Origin: Branchiostoma floridae
Lineage: Eukaryota; Chordata; Leptocardii; Amphioxiformes; Branchiostomatidae
Length of the DNA stretch: 64,000 nucleotides
Direction of reading: 5' to 3'
NCBI RefSeq assembly: GCF_000003815.2
Contig: NC_049982.1
Span: 26,802,477-26,866,476 of the forward strand
The notes beneath the pieces are model-generated. The model had not been told where the DNA came from. It was given only the letters and a program-made list of their open reading frames with translations, and ran no database searches. Position numbers and translations under genes: made by a program. Of the stretch, positions 35,549 to 45,891 are shown in pieces. How positions within the stretch are numbered: the first letter of the stretch is position 1; the number at the start of each line of letters is the position of its first letter.

Positions 35549-35712
35549 CATAAACCCAAGAGTTTTCATTCCAGCCCAAAGCACTGAAGAAGCCACACGG
35601 CGAAACTTGTTTGCGTGTTGGCTCAAATGGGGAATGTGCGTCTCCAGCGTGTGTGTGGTTGCCTTGTGGTTGTCCTTTCCCACGTACTATATATACATAA
35701 ACCCAAGAGTTT
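35549..35712 (+). mobile_element. Short retro-insert with 17-bp target duplication and hammerhead-like core
   Basis: CATAAACCCAAGAGTTT occurs exactly at 35549-35565 and 35696-35712, enclosing a 130-bp insert that ends in a short TATATATA tail. The long duplication and tail indicate target-primed retroposition. The insert contains CTGAAGA (35584-35590), a 3-bp stem GCC-ACAC-GGC and GAAAC (35602-35606), the arrangement of a hammerhead ribozyme core. Penelope-like retroelements are known to carry hammerheads. One extra A separates the core from the stem, and stem III is unclear. Confidence 0.65.
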
Positions 35713-38615
35713 AATTTTTCATAACAAGAGACCACCCTCAAGGTGAGGTATAATCACCATCAGACTGTAGACATAGACATTTAGCTGGCACTGTCCGAGA
35801 ACATAATGCGAATATGCAGGACTCTGGCATGCTCTGGTGAATTGTTTGTACTTTTCAATATTAAGTGGTAAAGCCAACTGTCAACAATAACTAGACACCT
35901 TTTAACTCTTGACCAGCACGGTACCTCAGTTACAATGTGTTATCAGACATGTACAGGAGTTGTCTTGTAGTTACAATAGGACCCAACACTGTTCCTGTTG
36001 GATGTTTGGTCAACGTTTTGTCAGAATTTTGTCCATTGAGTACGATAACTTTAATTTTCCGACACAACATTTGGAAAGATGGAACATCATCCTCATATAC
36101 GCGTACACAACCTTATACAAGCATTCTGTCAAAGTTCTCAATCTACCTTGCTTTGTTTCGTTACCGCAATCATTTGGGCTATGTCTGGGGGTGAAGGTGC
36201 TTGGGCATGAGAAGGAAGGGGTACCACTCTATAATCAATACTCATGCAGGTGAATGTCATCTACTGAATCTTATCAAAGCCCCTCCCCCACCCTCCTGCT
36301 TGATTACTTAGCGCAAGTGCTTTGAATCTTTAAACAATTCCCACTTTCCCCTTTTTCTTTTACTTGTACTTTCAGCGGTGAATTTTTGTGTTGCGAAAAA
36401 TCTCCGGTGATTTGGGCATCCTCCGCGCAGCTGGGATTCCAACTCACTTTTCTCTACATTAAAAGCTTAAAGAAATTACTGATCGGTGGCCAGGCTGAAC
36501 CTTTACTGGAACCCATCGGGCCATTAGAGCTTCTCAGCTAGATAAATGGGCAGATAAATCCCACCTGGGTTGAGTTGATGTGAGTTGGTAAAATGCTCCT
36601 ACCTCTCATCTGCATTTACCTCTCTGAAGATGATACCACTTAGCGGATGTTGGGCACTCAATATTTCTGGGTTTTCATTCGGTGCTGTCCTCGGAGACCG
36701 GGGTCCTCCGATCCAACAGGTAGGTGGCTGCAGTCTGATGCGGGAGAACTAAGTGCACAGCGATTTTCCGCGTAACGGTGTTTTCCCACGTAACTCCCGC
36801 GCAAGCTCGTAATCTTTTTACTCTCGGTTTGCAAAGTTATTTATAAGATTTAAGTTTCATCACTGTGTTGTAACATCAAGGAGTTACTAGTAATGAAGGA
36901 ATAATTGCAATTAATTTACAAGACTTCTTCATAGATAGAAAATGATACGTAACACAGGAGATGCGACAGTGTCAACTAAAATGCAGTCTGAGGTACCTAT
37001 TGTTGTCCACATACTTCGAGTAATGTACACATATTGAGGTGTATCAAAAATGACCCTTAGTCATGAAATAAGTTTGCATCCATCAACACAACAAAAATAA
37101 ATTCTGAAGCACAAGATACCTAGGTGCGTCATTTATATGTTTTTTTTTAAATTTGACACTCACAATTTCCTAAATCACATGAAAGTACTTTTGTTAACAT
37201 CAAATTTTTCCTTGGCATTTTCAGAAAAGTTTGATACACATGTACATGTATTTCCCAGCACAACAACACTAAGTTTTTGTACACCTTCTATAAAAACTAC
37301 ATACAAAATTACATGTTGGTGAAACTAACAACTGACTTCACCACAAACATTGCATTTAAGGGGCAGAGAAACGTTACAGAACATTCACTATTTTGAAAGA
37401 AAAACTTTTGTCAAATGGCCATGTCGATAAAGCAAAATTTACAGAAATGTGAACAAAAACATTTTTTCCTTTAATAGCACTTCCACAAATGTTGATGTCA
37501 CAACTTGACACAAGAGGAATGATTTCTGCTGAAATAGGTTTAGTTGTCTTTAGTTTCAGAGATATTAAAACCACCACAATAGCAGTAAGACAGTTACTTT
37601 GGGGATCATCATCGCATGTGGCAAGTTCCTTTTCCAGACTCCCACCTACCTACCAAATATCATAAGGTCCAGCCACATAGCTTCTTGAGTTACCCTGTCC
37701 ACACACAGGGACACATACACAAACCTTCTTGGCAAGGTAATAATTAAGTGGCAGAGACTGCCATTGTCGTATAGGACTGTTAACGCATAGTCGAAGCTGT
37801 AGGGCTGATCATCAGATGTCAATTAGGATTTTACCATCATGGTCAATATAAAGTTAAATGTTAAAATTGAACAGTGAATTTGTTACAGAATCTTTCTGAA
37901 CAGTTACAACATGGTAACTGCTGATGTAGACTTAGACTGTAGTTGTGATGATCAAAAGTGAATAAAAGATTAGAGGTACAACTGTGACAAACGGAAATTA
38001 CCTTGTATGTATTTGTATTGGGCATTTAGGAACCATCCTTACATACTGCTATAGTTAATCAGAGACGAGTAGACTACATGGGAGATAGCACCATAAAGTG
38101 TCAATGTGGTCGTTGAACAGAAATTTACCAATGACGACATCATCGGGAGTACTAAAGAACTACAAGGGCAGGACTGAAATGTATTTGTCGGATTAGATGG
38201 GCGCAAAATGGATGTTTCCCCCAATAGAATGGATCACTAAATAGCTTTCCCAAAATTACATGAGAAATGCCGGGCTTACTTTGTGCACTTCAATAAAGAC
38301 TTTTGATGGCTTACTTTAAAAGTCTTCAAACTACCAGGGAATAGCCGGTAGGAAACTTTGTCTCAGCGAACGGATTTATTTTCGGAAGAAGGGGCCACTG
38401 GAGTCCTGTTCCTCTCGCTTTGATGGACAGCGGTCCCAGAAGGAGTGGTTCCTAGGGCAGGCTTGCATCCCCTACTGTACTTCATTAGGCAGCCCACCAG
38501 TTGACAGTAGTCACCAGGCATACTTAAACTGCCAAAACAATGCTGCTTCGACATGCCTCAAGTCTGGCGGGGAGGGATTTGGAGGACTCTCCTGCGAGCC
38601 CTCAACAATAGTGCT
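35713..38615. other. Mixed DNA; no gene called
   Basis: 35850-35990 shares AACTGTCAACAATAA, GTACCTCAGTTACAATGTG and TTATCAGACATG-type blocks with 55880-56010 (two copies of one repeat). 37645-37720 is an L-family-type end (CCTACCAAATATCATAAGG). 36600-36800 keeps CpGs and contains a 30-codon open ATG stretch ending at a CAG-GTAGGT donor-like site (36630-36719). 38340-38615 is information-rich. None of this makes a gene model. Confidence 0.4.
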
Positions 38616-38632
38616 TCACCAGGGGGCAGCGG
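38616..38632 (+). promoter_or_regulatory. Candidate CTCF-binding motif
   Basis: TCACCAGGGGGCAGCGG matches the CTCF core (CCACnAGGGGGCAG-type) at nearly every position. It lies in a single-copy GC-rich patch (38560-38780), not in a recognised transposon. CTCF is conserved in bilaterians with a similar motif. A motif match alone does not show binding. Confidence 0.4.
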
Positions 38633-38830
38633 CGAGGCGTGTTTGGTAAAACCCGCGCCTGGCCGCATCCCTGTCCATAATGTCGGCGATGTTTCATTGA
38701 TGAGTCCCTGGTCTGGGGTGAACACAGGTGCAGAGGAGGAAGCCATCAGCGCGAGGAGGGGAGAAGAAAACCGATGTCGGTAGTCATGTAGACATTATAT
38801 GCAGCGGCTGGTTTATTGAGCAAATAGACA

Positions 38831-39045
38831 ATACTGTAAATGCATTTAAAGTTCGCGGGGATTTAATTTAGTAGTAGCGGGAAAAAGGACTTTTCGCTGT
38901 GGCTTTATGTTCGTGGTAGCACCATGCATTGTAGTCTCTTACTGCCATGGAAAAACGTTTGCAGTGGTTTTAAGTTCGCGGTGAAGCAGCCACCACGAAA
39001 ACCGCAAACATTAAACCACCGTGAAAAATTCTGCATTTACGGTAT
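38831..39045. mobile_element. Family U MITE, 215 bp
   Basis: Left end ATACTGTAAATGCATTTAAA; right end AATTCTGCATTTACGGTAT; the outer 14 bases are inverse with one mismatch. Same family as 31270-31478 in reverse. TA at both edges would fit a TA-target transposon, but the true edge is uncertain. Confidence 0.75.
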
Positions 39046-39051
39046 TACATG

Positions 39052-39255
39052 TATGTTTATTGCAAATTCATGCCCAAGGGCTAATTGCAGTTAATATGAA
39101 AGTGTACAATCAAACAGTGTACAACAGTATGGAATATGTCTACTCTAGTCTAAAAGCTAACACTAAACTGTAGCTTGTTGGGTTCCACTTCTTTTCCCGA
39201 GACAGTGGAAGACAAAGGATCCCACCTTTTCTATTATGTTTGGGTTCTGCGATGT
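39052..39255 (+). repeat. Dispersed family T, copy 3
   Basis: TTTATTGCAAATTCATGCCC and AAGGGCTAATTGCAG at the left, TTTGGGTTCTGCGATGTTA at the right. It begins seven bases after the family U MITE. Confidence 0.6.
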
Positions 39256-40111
39256 TAGGAGGAAAGTCATTTTTAATATAGAACAAATCAGCACAGCAGG
39301 AAACACTGCATTGCGCCGAAATTTACACTTATCAACCTATGCAATAAAAACTAAAGAAGAAGTCAACATGTTTAAAAGTTGATATGATGTGACATTTATG
39401 TACTGACAATACCATGTACATTCAATTAGAAACTGGGTTTCTTTGTTTTAATGCTTGTAATGTCATTCAAACGAAGGCTGTTGTCCAACACAATCAGCAC
39501 AACCTGGCTCTATGAAAGCCTTTATCGTAAATTCTTATTTTGAACCTTTTAGTTGACTGTATAAAGTTGCTGCACTTTTTGTTGCATCAATAAAATTTTA
39601 ATGTGAACATGCTTCTTTGTGGGAATGCTTAACTTAAGGTACACGCAAATTCTCTTGCACTTGTGTACTGTGACATTTTGAGAGTTGAGATACAAAGGAT
39701 ATATCAATCTGAGAAAATGGTAGGCCTTTTTAAGATCCAAGGGTTGCTAGTTTGCTACTGGTAATGGTGGAAAATTGGCCACTTCAGGCCCCCGAACAGT
39801 TTTCACCTAGTGGGCTATTTCCACTCAGCACCTTTTCACTGCCCGCAGTACAACATATGTTTTGCCCAGGCTCCATAAAAGTGGCTATCAACATTACTAA
39901 TGAATGAAATTACCAATCTACGGTCAATACCCGCGAGGCACTGCATTCTTCCTAATGCCTGTCCGCAGAGGCGAAGGCTATCCTGATGGGCATCGTGAGG
40001 CCTCCAACTTCAACTGTGCCGTAAGTGGGTATTTACTCACCAGCGTCTAGTTTTACAAAGTAACACTGGCTTGGAATGAAATAGCAACATTAGGCACAGT
40101 TACGTTATAAG
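39256..40111. other. No gene seen
   Basis: Single-copy sequence; 39770-40030 is richer in GC but has no open frame of note. Confidence 0.5.
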
Positions 40112-40335
40112 GAAAACTTCAAGATAGAAACTTTACAGCATAACGATTGTACAGGAATGAAATTTACAATGGATACCAACTAGTTCTTAGCAAGGCAAAA
40201 ATGTAATACACAACAATTATGCTACTGGAACACTTCAAAATAGAAACTTCACAGGATAATGATTGTACAGAAATGAAATTTACAACGGATACACCTACTA
40301 GTTCTTTATAGAAAGGTAAACATGTGACAACATTG
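40112..40335 (+). repeat. Two-copy tandem duplication, ~118-bp offset
   Basis: AACTTCAAGATAGAAACTTT at 40113 and CACTTCAAAATAGAAACTTC at about 40232 start two copies. Both continue through GATTGTACAG.AATGAAATT and TACTAGTTCTT-like blocks. Confidence 0.8.
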
Positions 40336-40597
40336 CATGCTTTTTGTCATTTACCAGTTGTTTAGAAGTTCTGAAGTGCAAATAGAAATGGAACTCGTTG
40401 CAGATACTCATAACTTGTTAAAAAAAGTTATGGTGCATCTCCATTTCTGTAGCCCTGGGCCACACAGCTTTGTGCAATCTTTGCACAACAGCAGTGAGCT
40501 AGTCCACAGGTAGTGGTCTGTGTGTTCAACCACCATACTCTTTCCCAAATGCTGATGTGTGCTTAAACTTAAAGCCAAGAAAGCAGCATGTACCATT

Positions 40598-40835
40598 CCT
40601 TAAACTGCCCAAAATGGATACAATGTATATCTGGCACACATACATGCCCTGTGTGCCGTGCCTGGTTATGACCGGGATAGCGTATTCCCCCAAAGTAGCA
40701 GCTTTGCGCGCGTGTAGCGCACGAACCCCGGAAGTTAGGGCCTTGTTCCGGTGTCTCTTTTCGATTTTTCGGGGGTCAGCAGCCAACCCTGGCACTAATA
40801 GCATTTTATAGAGCTGAAACTCTGGCAGTTTAAGG
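40598..40835. mobile_element. 238-bp element with 12-bp perfect inverted ends
   Basis: CCTTAAACTGCC (40598-40609) is the exact inverse of GGCAGTTTAAGG (40824-40835). The ends contain TTAA on both sides, so a TTAA-target transposon with short ends is possible. The interior is GC-rich, including CTTTGCGCGCGTGTAGCGC, against an AT-rich background. No coding frame. Confidence 0.5.
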
Positions 40836-41134
40836 GTTAAAGTATTTGGTAGCTATAGGACTATGCAGGAGTGGTGGTAGTTGGCAGGGAAACAGTGTGT
40901 AAATGTTTCATGAGTGAACAATTCCATGACATGTGTAATAGGATTGTTCCATTACATTACATCGGTGCCTTCTGGATGATTTTCTTGTCACAAAACAACC
41001 TGTTAGAATGCCTAAACCATAGAAATGAATTATCAGATTAAGTAGATTGGAAAATGTTCAGATTAATTAGATCACTTCGCCTGGCACACACCACTCTCTG
41101 CACGTTTTGTACTTCAATATGTAGCGTTTATATT

Positions 41135-41215
41135 CCAGTGGTTAGCGGCCATGCCTCTGGAACTTGAAGTCGTGAGTTCGATTCCGGCTCCGTTGCAAGA
41201 GACAACCGTTCAATC
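41135..41215 (+). repeat. tRNA-related SINE head or pseudo-tRNA
   Basis: TCCAGTGGTTAGCGGCCATG is A-box-like and GAGTTCGATTCCGG contains a consensus B box, with normal spacing. The T stem does not pair, so it is not a working tRNA. No second copy was seen in the window. Confidence 0.45.
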
Positions 41216-41849
41216 ACTGTTTATTGTGCTTGTGGAAAAGAGCTACTAGTACCAGGGAATTTCCCAAAATGAACCTCTAAATAGCACAAAGTGTTTGTCT
41301 TCTCTGTCATGACCAGTGAAATAATAGCTCTTCAGTGAGCTAAACTGGACAGAGACCACTTTCATTTACTTTCACTTTATGTAGTATACCTTTTGCTCTC
41401 CGAAAAAAAGATGACTTCTTATGGGCCACCAGCTACCCTACATTTGTGTGTATATGGGTCTTTGACTCTTAATTCAAGTAACAGATTTCGTGACTTTGTG
41501 ACAAAAGTTTGCAGTTCTGGCTGTTTACCAGTACAGGTAACATTATACCATCATATAGCCCTGATATCATATACATATACATATACATACACAAGTCTTT
41601 ATATATCCTTAGGCAACTTAATACTATACCACGGGGATTAATGAGAGGACTAAATTTCACTAGTTTCAGACACGTTATGTCATCCATGAAACAGCAGCTG
41701 GCATTTAGTGGTCCCTGTAGATGCTTGTCCTCCCACCTTCCCAGGGTTAGAGTAATTCTATGGGCCAAACTCGCTCCAGGCATCAACACGTATTGATCAC
41801 TTCTGCTGATCATGTCACTTTTTCCATTCAAATTACATGATTCTGCTGA

Positions 41850-42337
41850 CAAACCAAAGGGTGAAAAAGACCTCGTTGCTTAACCTGAATATTAAAGCCT
41901 AGGTCCTACCTTGGCACTTAGGTAAACTTTATACAAACCAAAGGGTGAAAAAGACCTTGTTGCTTAACCTGAATATTAAAGCCTAGGTCCTACCTTGGCA
42001 AGATAAACTTTATACAAACTAAAGGGTGAAAAAGACCTCGTTGCTTAACCTGAATATTAAAGCCTAGGTCCTACCTTGGCAAGATAAACTTTATACAAAC
42101 TAAAGGGTGAAAAAGACCTCGTTGCTTAACCTGAATATTAAAGCCTAGGTCCTACCTTGGCAAGGTAAACTTTATACAAACCAAAGGCTAAAAAAGACCT
42201 TGTTGCTTAACCTGAATATTAAAGCCTAGGTCCTACCTTGGCAAGATAAACTTTATACAAACTAAAGGGTGAAAAAGACCTCGTTGCTTAACCTGAATAT
42301 TAAAGCCTAGGTCCTACCTCGGCAAGGTAAACTTTAT
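41850..42337 (+). repeat. Six-unit tandem array, 81-bp unit
   Basis: Units start at about 41850, 41934, 42015, 42096, 42177 and 42258. The first is 84 bp because of a short insertion (CTTAGG), the rest 81 bp. All contain GGGTGAAAAAGACCTCGTTG (or a variant) and AAAGCCTAGGTCCTACC. Identity between units is very high, so the array is young. 81 is a multiple of three, but stops occur in the frames checked. Confidence 0.92.
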
Positions 42338-42605
42338 GGTAAAGGTAGTCCCGTAGCCTTTTTGAGGCCGTAGGAGCAGTTGATTGTTATCCACTGTCTA
42401 GGGGAATTGTACTGGAAGGCGTAGCCCATCCCTCTCCTTCCACTGCCTTTTACAAATATACATCCCCAACCAAAGTCAGGTAGCCATTTTTTTTACACCT
42501 GGGTGGAGTAAGGAAAGTCGTGTACAGTGCCTTTCCCAAGACACAACGTCTAGGCAGGAATGCAAGGAATCAAACCCGAGAACTATCTGTCTTGTGTGTC
42601 ACTTG
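42338..42605 (-). mobile_element. tRNA-derived SINE-like element, copy 3
   Basis: On the minus strand, B-box-like GGGTTTGATTCC (complement of 42566-42577) is followed by the same body as 14216-14452. It ends at GGCTACGGGACTACC next to the tandem array. The array's right edge and this element's end coincide. Confidence 0.65.
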
Positions 42606-45055
42606 GTCATTTGACGCGCCTTTTCTCTTCTTCTTCTTATTTTTTACTGCTTAGCCCCCAGATGGAGATCACTGAGCAACTTTTGAGCGACCAAAACTGG
42701 ATTATTTTGTGTGACTCGTAGGTTCCATAATTGTAATATGATACATGGCAATAAAACACTTGACAGAACATAAAAATACTAGTTCCTTGTCTATGATTTG
42801 TGTAGAGTGACCTGTCAAATACTTTGTCGTTTATGGGATCGCAGCCTCTTGTGCAAAGGGGATGTCACAGTACACATACAGTATATTACATACGACTACA
42901 TGTGCAATTTGGGTAGGAGAGGTCACTTATGCATGTAAATCATGCAAATAAAGATTTCATTTGAATATCTGATGAAGACTTACTACCATACATTTAAGGT
43001 GACAATTTTATGTTTTCATCCCCTGACAGCTCTCTTTGAAACTGCAGCTGTGTGTGTAGTTGGTGTTTTTGGGAGCAGGGTAACTTCATACCTTCGTTAA
43101 AATGATGCAAGCATTTTCAACTGAGGTATCATATACGTTTCTCACTGACATGTTTCAGAGTGACATACGTCACATGTTTGAGAGTCCTATCGTAGAGAGC
43201 AGTGGATTTCTAAACTTTCCTCATCAAGTATGCAAATTAGATCATGATTTGCATAAATAGCATACAATCCTAAAAATCATTGCTTAAGCTATCTACATAT
43301 CAAAAATCAATATGACCTGTCAGCCCCTTTTTGAGTTGTTGTAATTAACTTTCTTGGCAAAGGTAAACAGGTTCAAGAAAACTCACATAATGGCTTTGCC
43401 AGTGGTAATAGCTGGCCTCTTGCCAAAGTTTCGGCTTGCCAGTTTTCAGACTTGTCAAGGAAAAAATTCAGGATGACCTTGGGGGCAAGGCATCCCAGCT
43501 AGGTGCCCATCGCAATGGGAAAGATATGCTAGCAAACAACCACTTAATTTCCTTTGAACAGAATGGTCACTCTTCCTTTTTTCTAGTGCTCCTTGCTTCA
43601 AAATACAGAATATAACATGAACTTACCTCAACTTTTCCAGCAAGCTCCATCTCATTTTCATGTCCTCTTGTTGTAGTCTGATATTAATCGATGAATATCC
43701 CATTTTGAAATCTAGGGAAAAAAAGGGATTTAGTTTTACACTATTTGGCCAAATAGCAATTTTTTTGGTGTGTAGGGAAACATGTTTGATTTCATGACTT
43801 GGCAATGCAATAAATACAGAGTAGGACTTAAAAGTTGAATGACTAATGAAGAAATACTTTCATTACATAATGCAAGGGCAAACCAATCTTATCCTTTTTG
43901 GTTTCTTGATTTCTACAAGAATTTGATATAGCTGTCATGCAAAGAAAAATGAAAAAGGTAATTTTTGCTGCTAAATCATGGTTGATTCATTCCTTTATCT
44001 TTTTTTTTCAAATTAGTTCAGAAAATTTAAGGGGTAAACCAAATATTTAAAATTAAATTGCCATGGCTTTACTCAACCTCATTTCTAAATAAACATATTG
44101 CGCAAACTTGTCTTGTTTCAATACACAGTCAAACCTATACAAGTGAACATTCAAACTTGTACAAGTGACCACCTTTACATCATGTAAGGACCACCTGGCC
44201 AATGTATCCCTTAGACAATTTTCGTCATTGACACAAGAAGAAAGAACCCTGTCTATAGTGACCACCTGTCCAGACTAGATTTTATCAGTCCCATGCATAT
44301 GAGTGGTCTTCTTGGGCAATTACACTCTGTCTACACTCATCAGATTATAATCAACTCACAGCATATGCAAAAAGGTAAGATTATCTTATTATCAGAAAAC
44401 TAAAACCTACAATGTTGATTAGCCCCTGATTGTAACAAGATATTTCTTATTCACTCATGTTACTTAGCCAATATATATTGCTTACTCTAGTAAGTATCAG
44501 TGAAAAGTTTTATCAGGTTGGTACGTCACTGAATAAAGAGAAACGTCGGTGTGAATAAAGCAATGGTTGTGTAAAAAGAGTCTCTTTATTCTAGTAAGTA
44601 GAATTTTACAACTTACTTTGTATTTTGAGTTTAAAGTTGACCATACAAAAGTCACTGTACATTACCATACATCACTAAAAGCTTGTCTCTATTTGTACTT
44701 TTAAACTCTGAGCTTCATCATTGTTCCAAGTACCCAGATTAAACAGCTTGACTGGACATTCTGTACCTACATCTCTGCAGATCAAGCCTTATCAAACTTC
44801 TATCCTTGGTACAAAGTACCCACGGACAGGTTGAAAGGCGGTTGGGCGATAGCCGGCGAGCGTAATCCCGCTATGACAAGTGTAATCCTGTCCAATACGA
44901 AAGGCTTCCCCCAATATTGACCCCACTTAAAGCCCCTCCAGCGTTCTGCCCAACATTTGATATTCAGGTCCTGTTTAGAAGGGGATGAGATGTTTGACAC
45001 CTGAAGCTAAGATTTTACTGGTTGGAGAAGCTTCGAGACTTAGGATGGGTGGTCA
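42606..45055. other. No gene seen; one MITE fragment
   Basis: 44125-44340 opens with ACAGTCAAACCTATACAAG, the left end of the family Z MITE; no right end is seen. 44810-45000 is a GC-rich single-copy patch. Confidence 0.45.
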
Positions 45056-45891
45056 GTAGGGGTGGATACCGGTACAGTGTATTGGTACAAAACAGTGCTC
45101 GAAATACCCACTTGCCCACTTGCAAATGCAACCTGATTTTGCCTGGCACAACCTAACTTTAAACCCAGGTTGCACACTGAAATTTTTTTGCAGTTGGAAC
45201 ACTGCCTTTCTTCCCACCTACAATGTACATGCGTAATCTTTTGTTTAAATTTTTTGATAACATAAAGCATATTACGTAGTTACATGTAACTGAAAGAAAA
45301 GATAATGGATAAGTAGCTGACTTGAAGAAAGTAACAACTTGGAAGTGGGGCAACCTGAGATGTTGATGGTGCAACCTGGCTTTTGACTCAAGTTGCAGCT
45401 CGGGCAACGTGGCTTAAAAAAGTATTTTGGGCACAGCAAAACCATTTTTTTCTTGTTGGAACAGTCTGGAGAAAAAGGACCAGTAATAAAAAAAATCAGT
45501 AGACAGGATTTGGGTCCGATTAGAAAATGAATAGATTATATATCGGCATATATTTCATGTGTTTTGGAGCTTACTGGTCCAAGAAAATAACAAGAGCGAA
45601 GTAGAGTAGAGTTGATTAAGTCATTTCTACCTTACCTTAAGTGTCTACAGTCAAACCTGGTCTAATTTAACAAACGCAGTAAGTGTCGTTTGCACGAAGA
45701 TAGGATTTTGAAACACCAGTGGAAGTCAGATACTCTAACAAACACGGTCCTTTGTAGCCAAATGGACCATTGTTTTGAGTATCGTCCATTCACAAGTTTT
45801 CAAAATCAGGTCCAGGTTCATTTCTGGAAGGGGACCTAATCCTCTGTGCCTGAACCGGACCTGAATTCTCTGTACCGGTACCCACCCCTAC
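45056..45891. mobile_element. Family Y DNA transposon interrupted by a nested element
   Basis: Left end GTAGGGGTGGATACCGGTAC; right end, inverted, GTAGGGGTGGGTACCGGTAC, matching over ~22 bases with one difference. The TAGGGG start suggests hAT. The interior matches 62278-62680 throughout except where the 341-bp insert at 45094-45434 lies. A TACAGTCAAACCTGGTCTA piece near 45649 is a family Z fragment. Related ~28-bp sequences GGTTGGAGAAGCT.. flank it on both sides (45020 and 45893). Confidence 0.75.
45094..45434. mobile_element. Family X DNA element nested in family Y, 341 bp
   Basis: Ends AGTGCTCGAAATAC and, inverted, GTGCCCAAAATAC. Flanking 8-mers TACAAAAC (45086-45093) and AGCAAAAC (45435-45442) agree at 6 of 8. 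The related family Y copy at 62.3 kb reads GGTTCAAAACATTTTT at this point, an empty site that supports both the edges and the order of insertion. Same family as 30448-30732. Confidence 0.75.

Noticed and set aside
36630-36719. 30-codon ATG stretch ending at CAG-GTAGGT, as a first exon
   Set aside because: One good donor motif is expected by chance in this much DNA; no partner exon was found.
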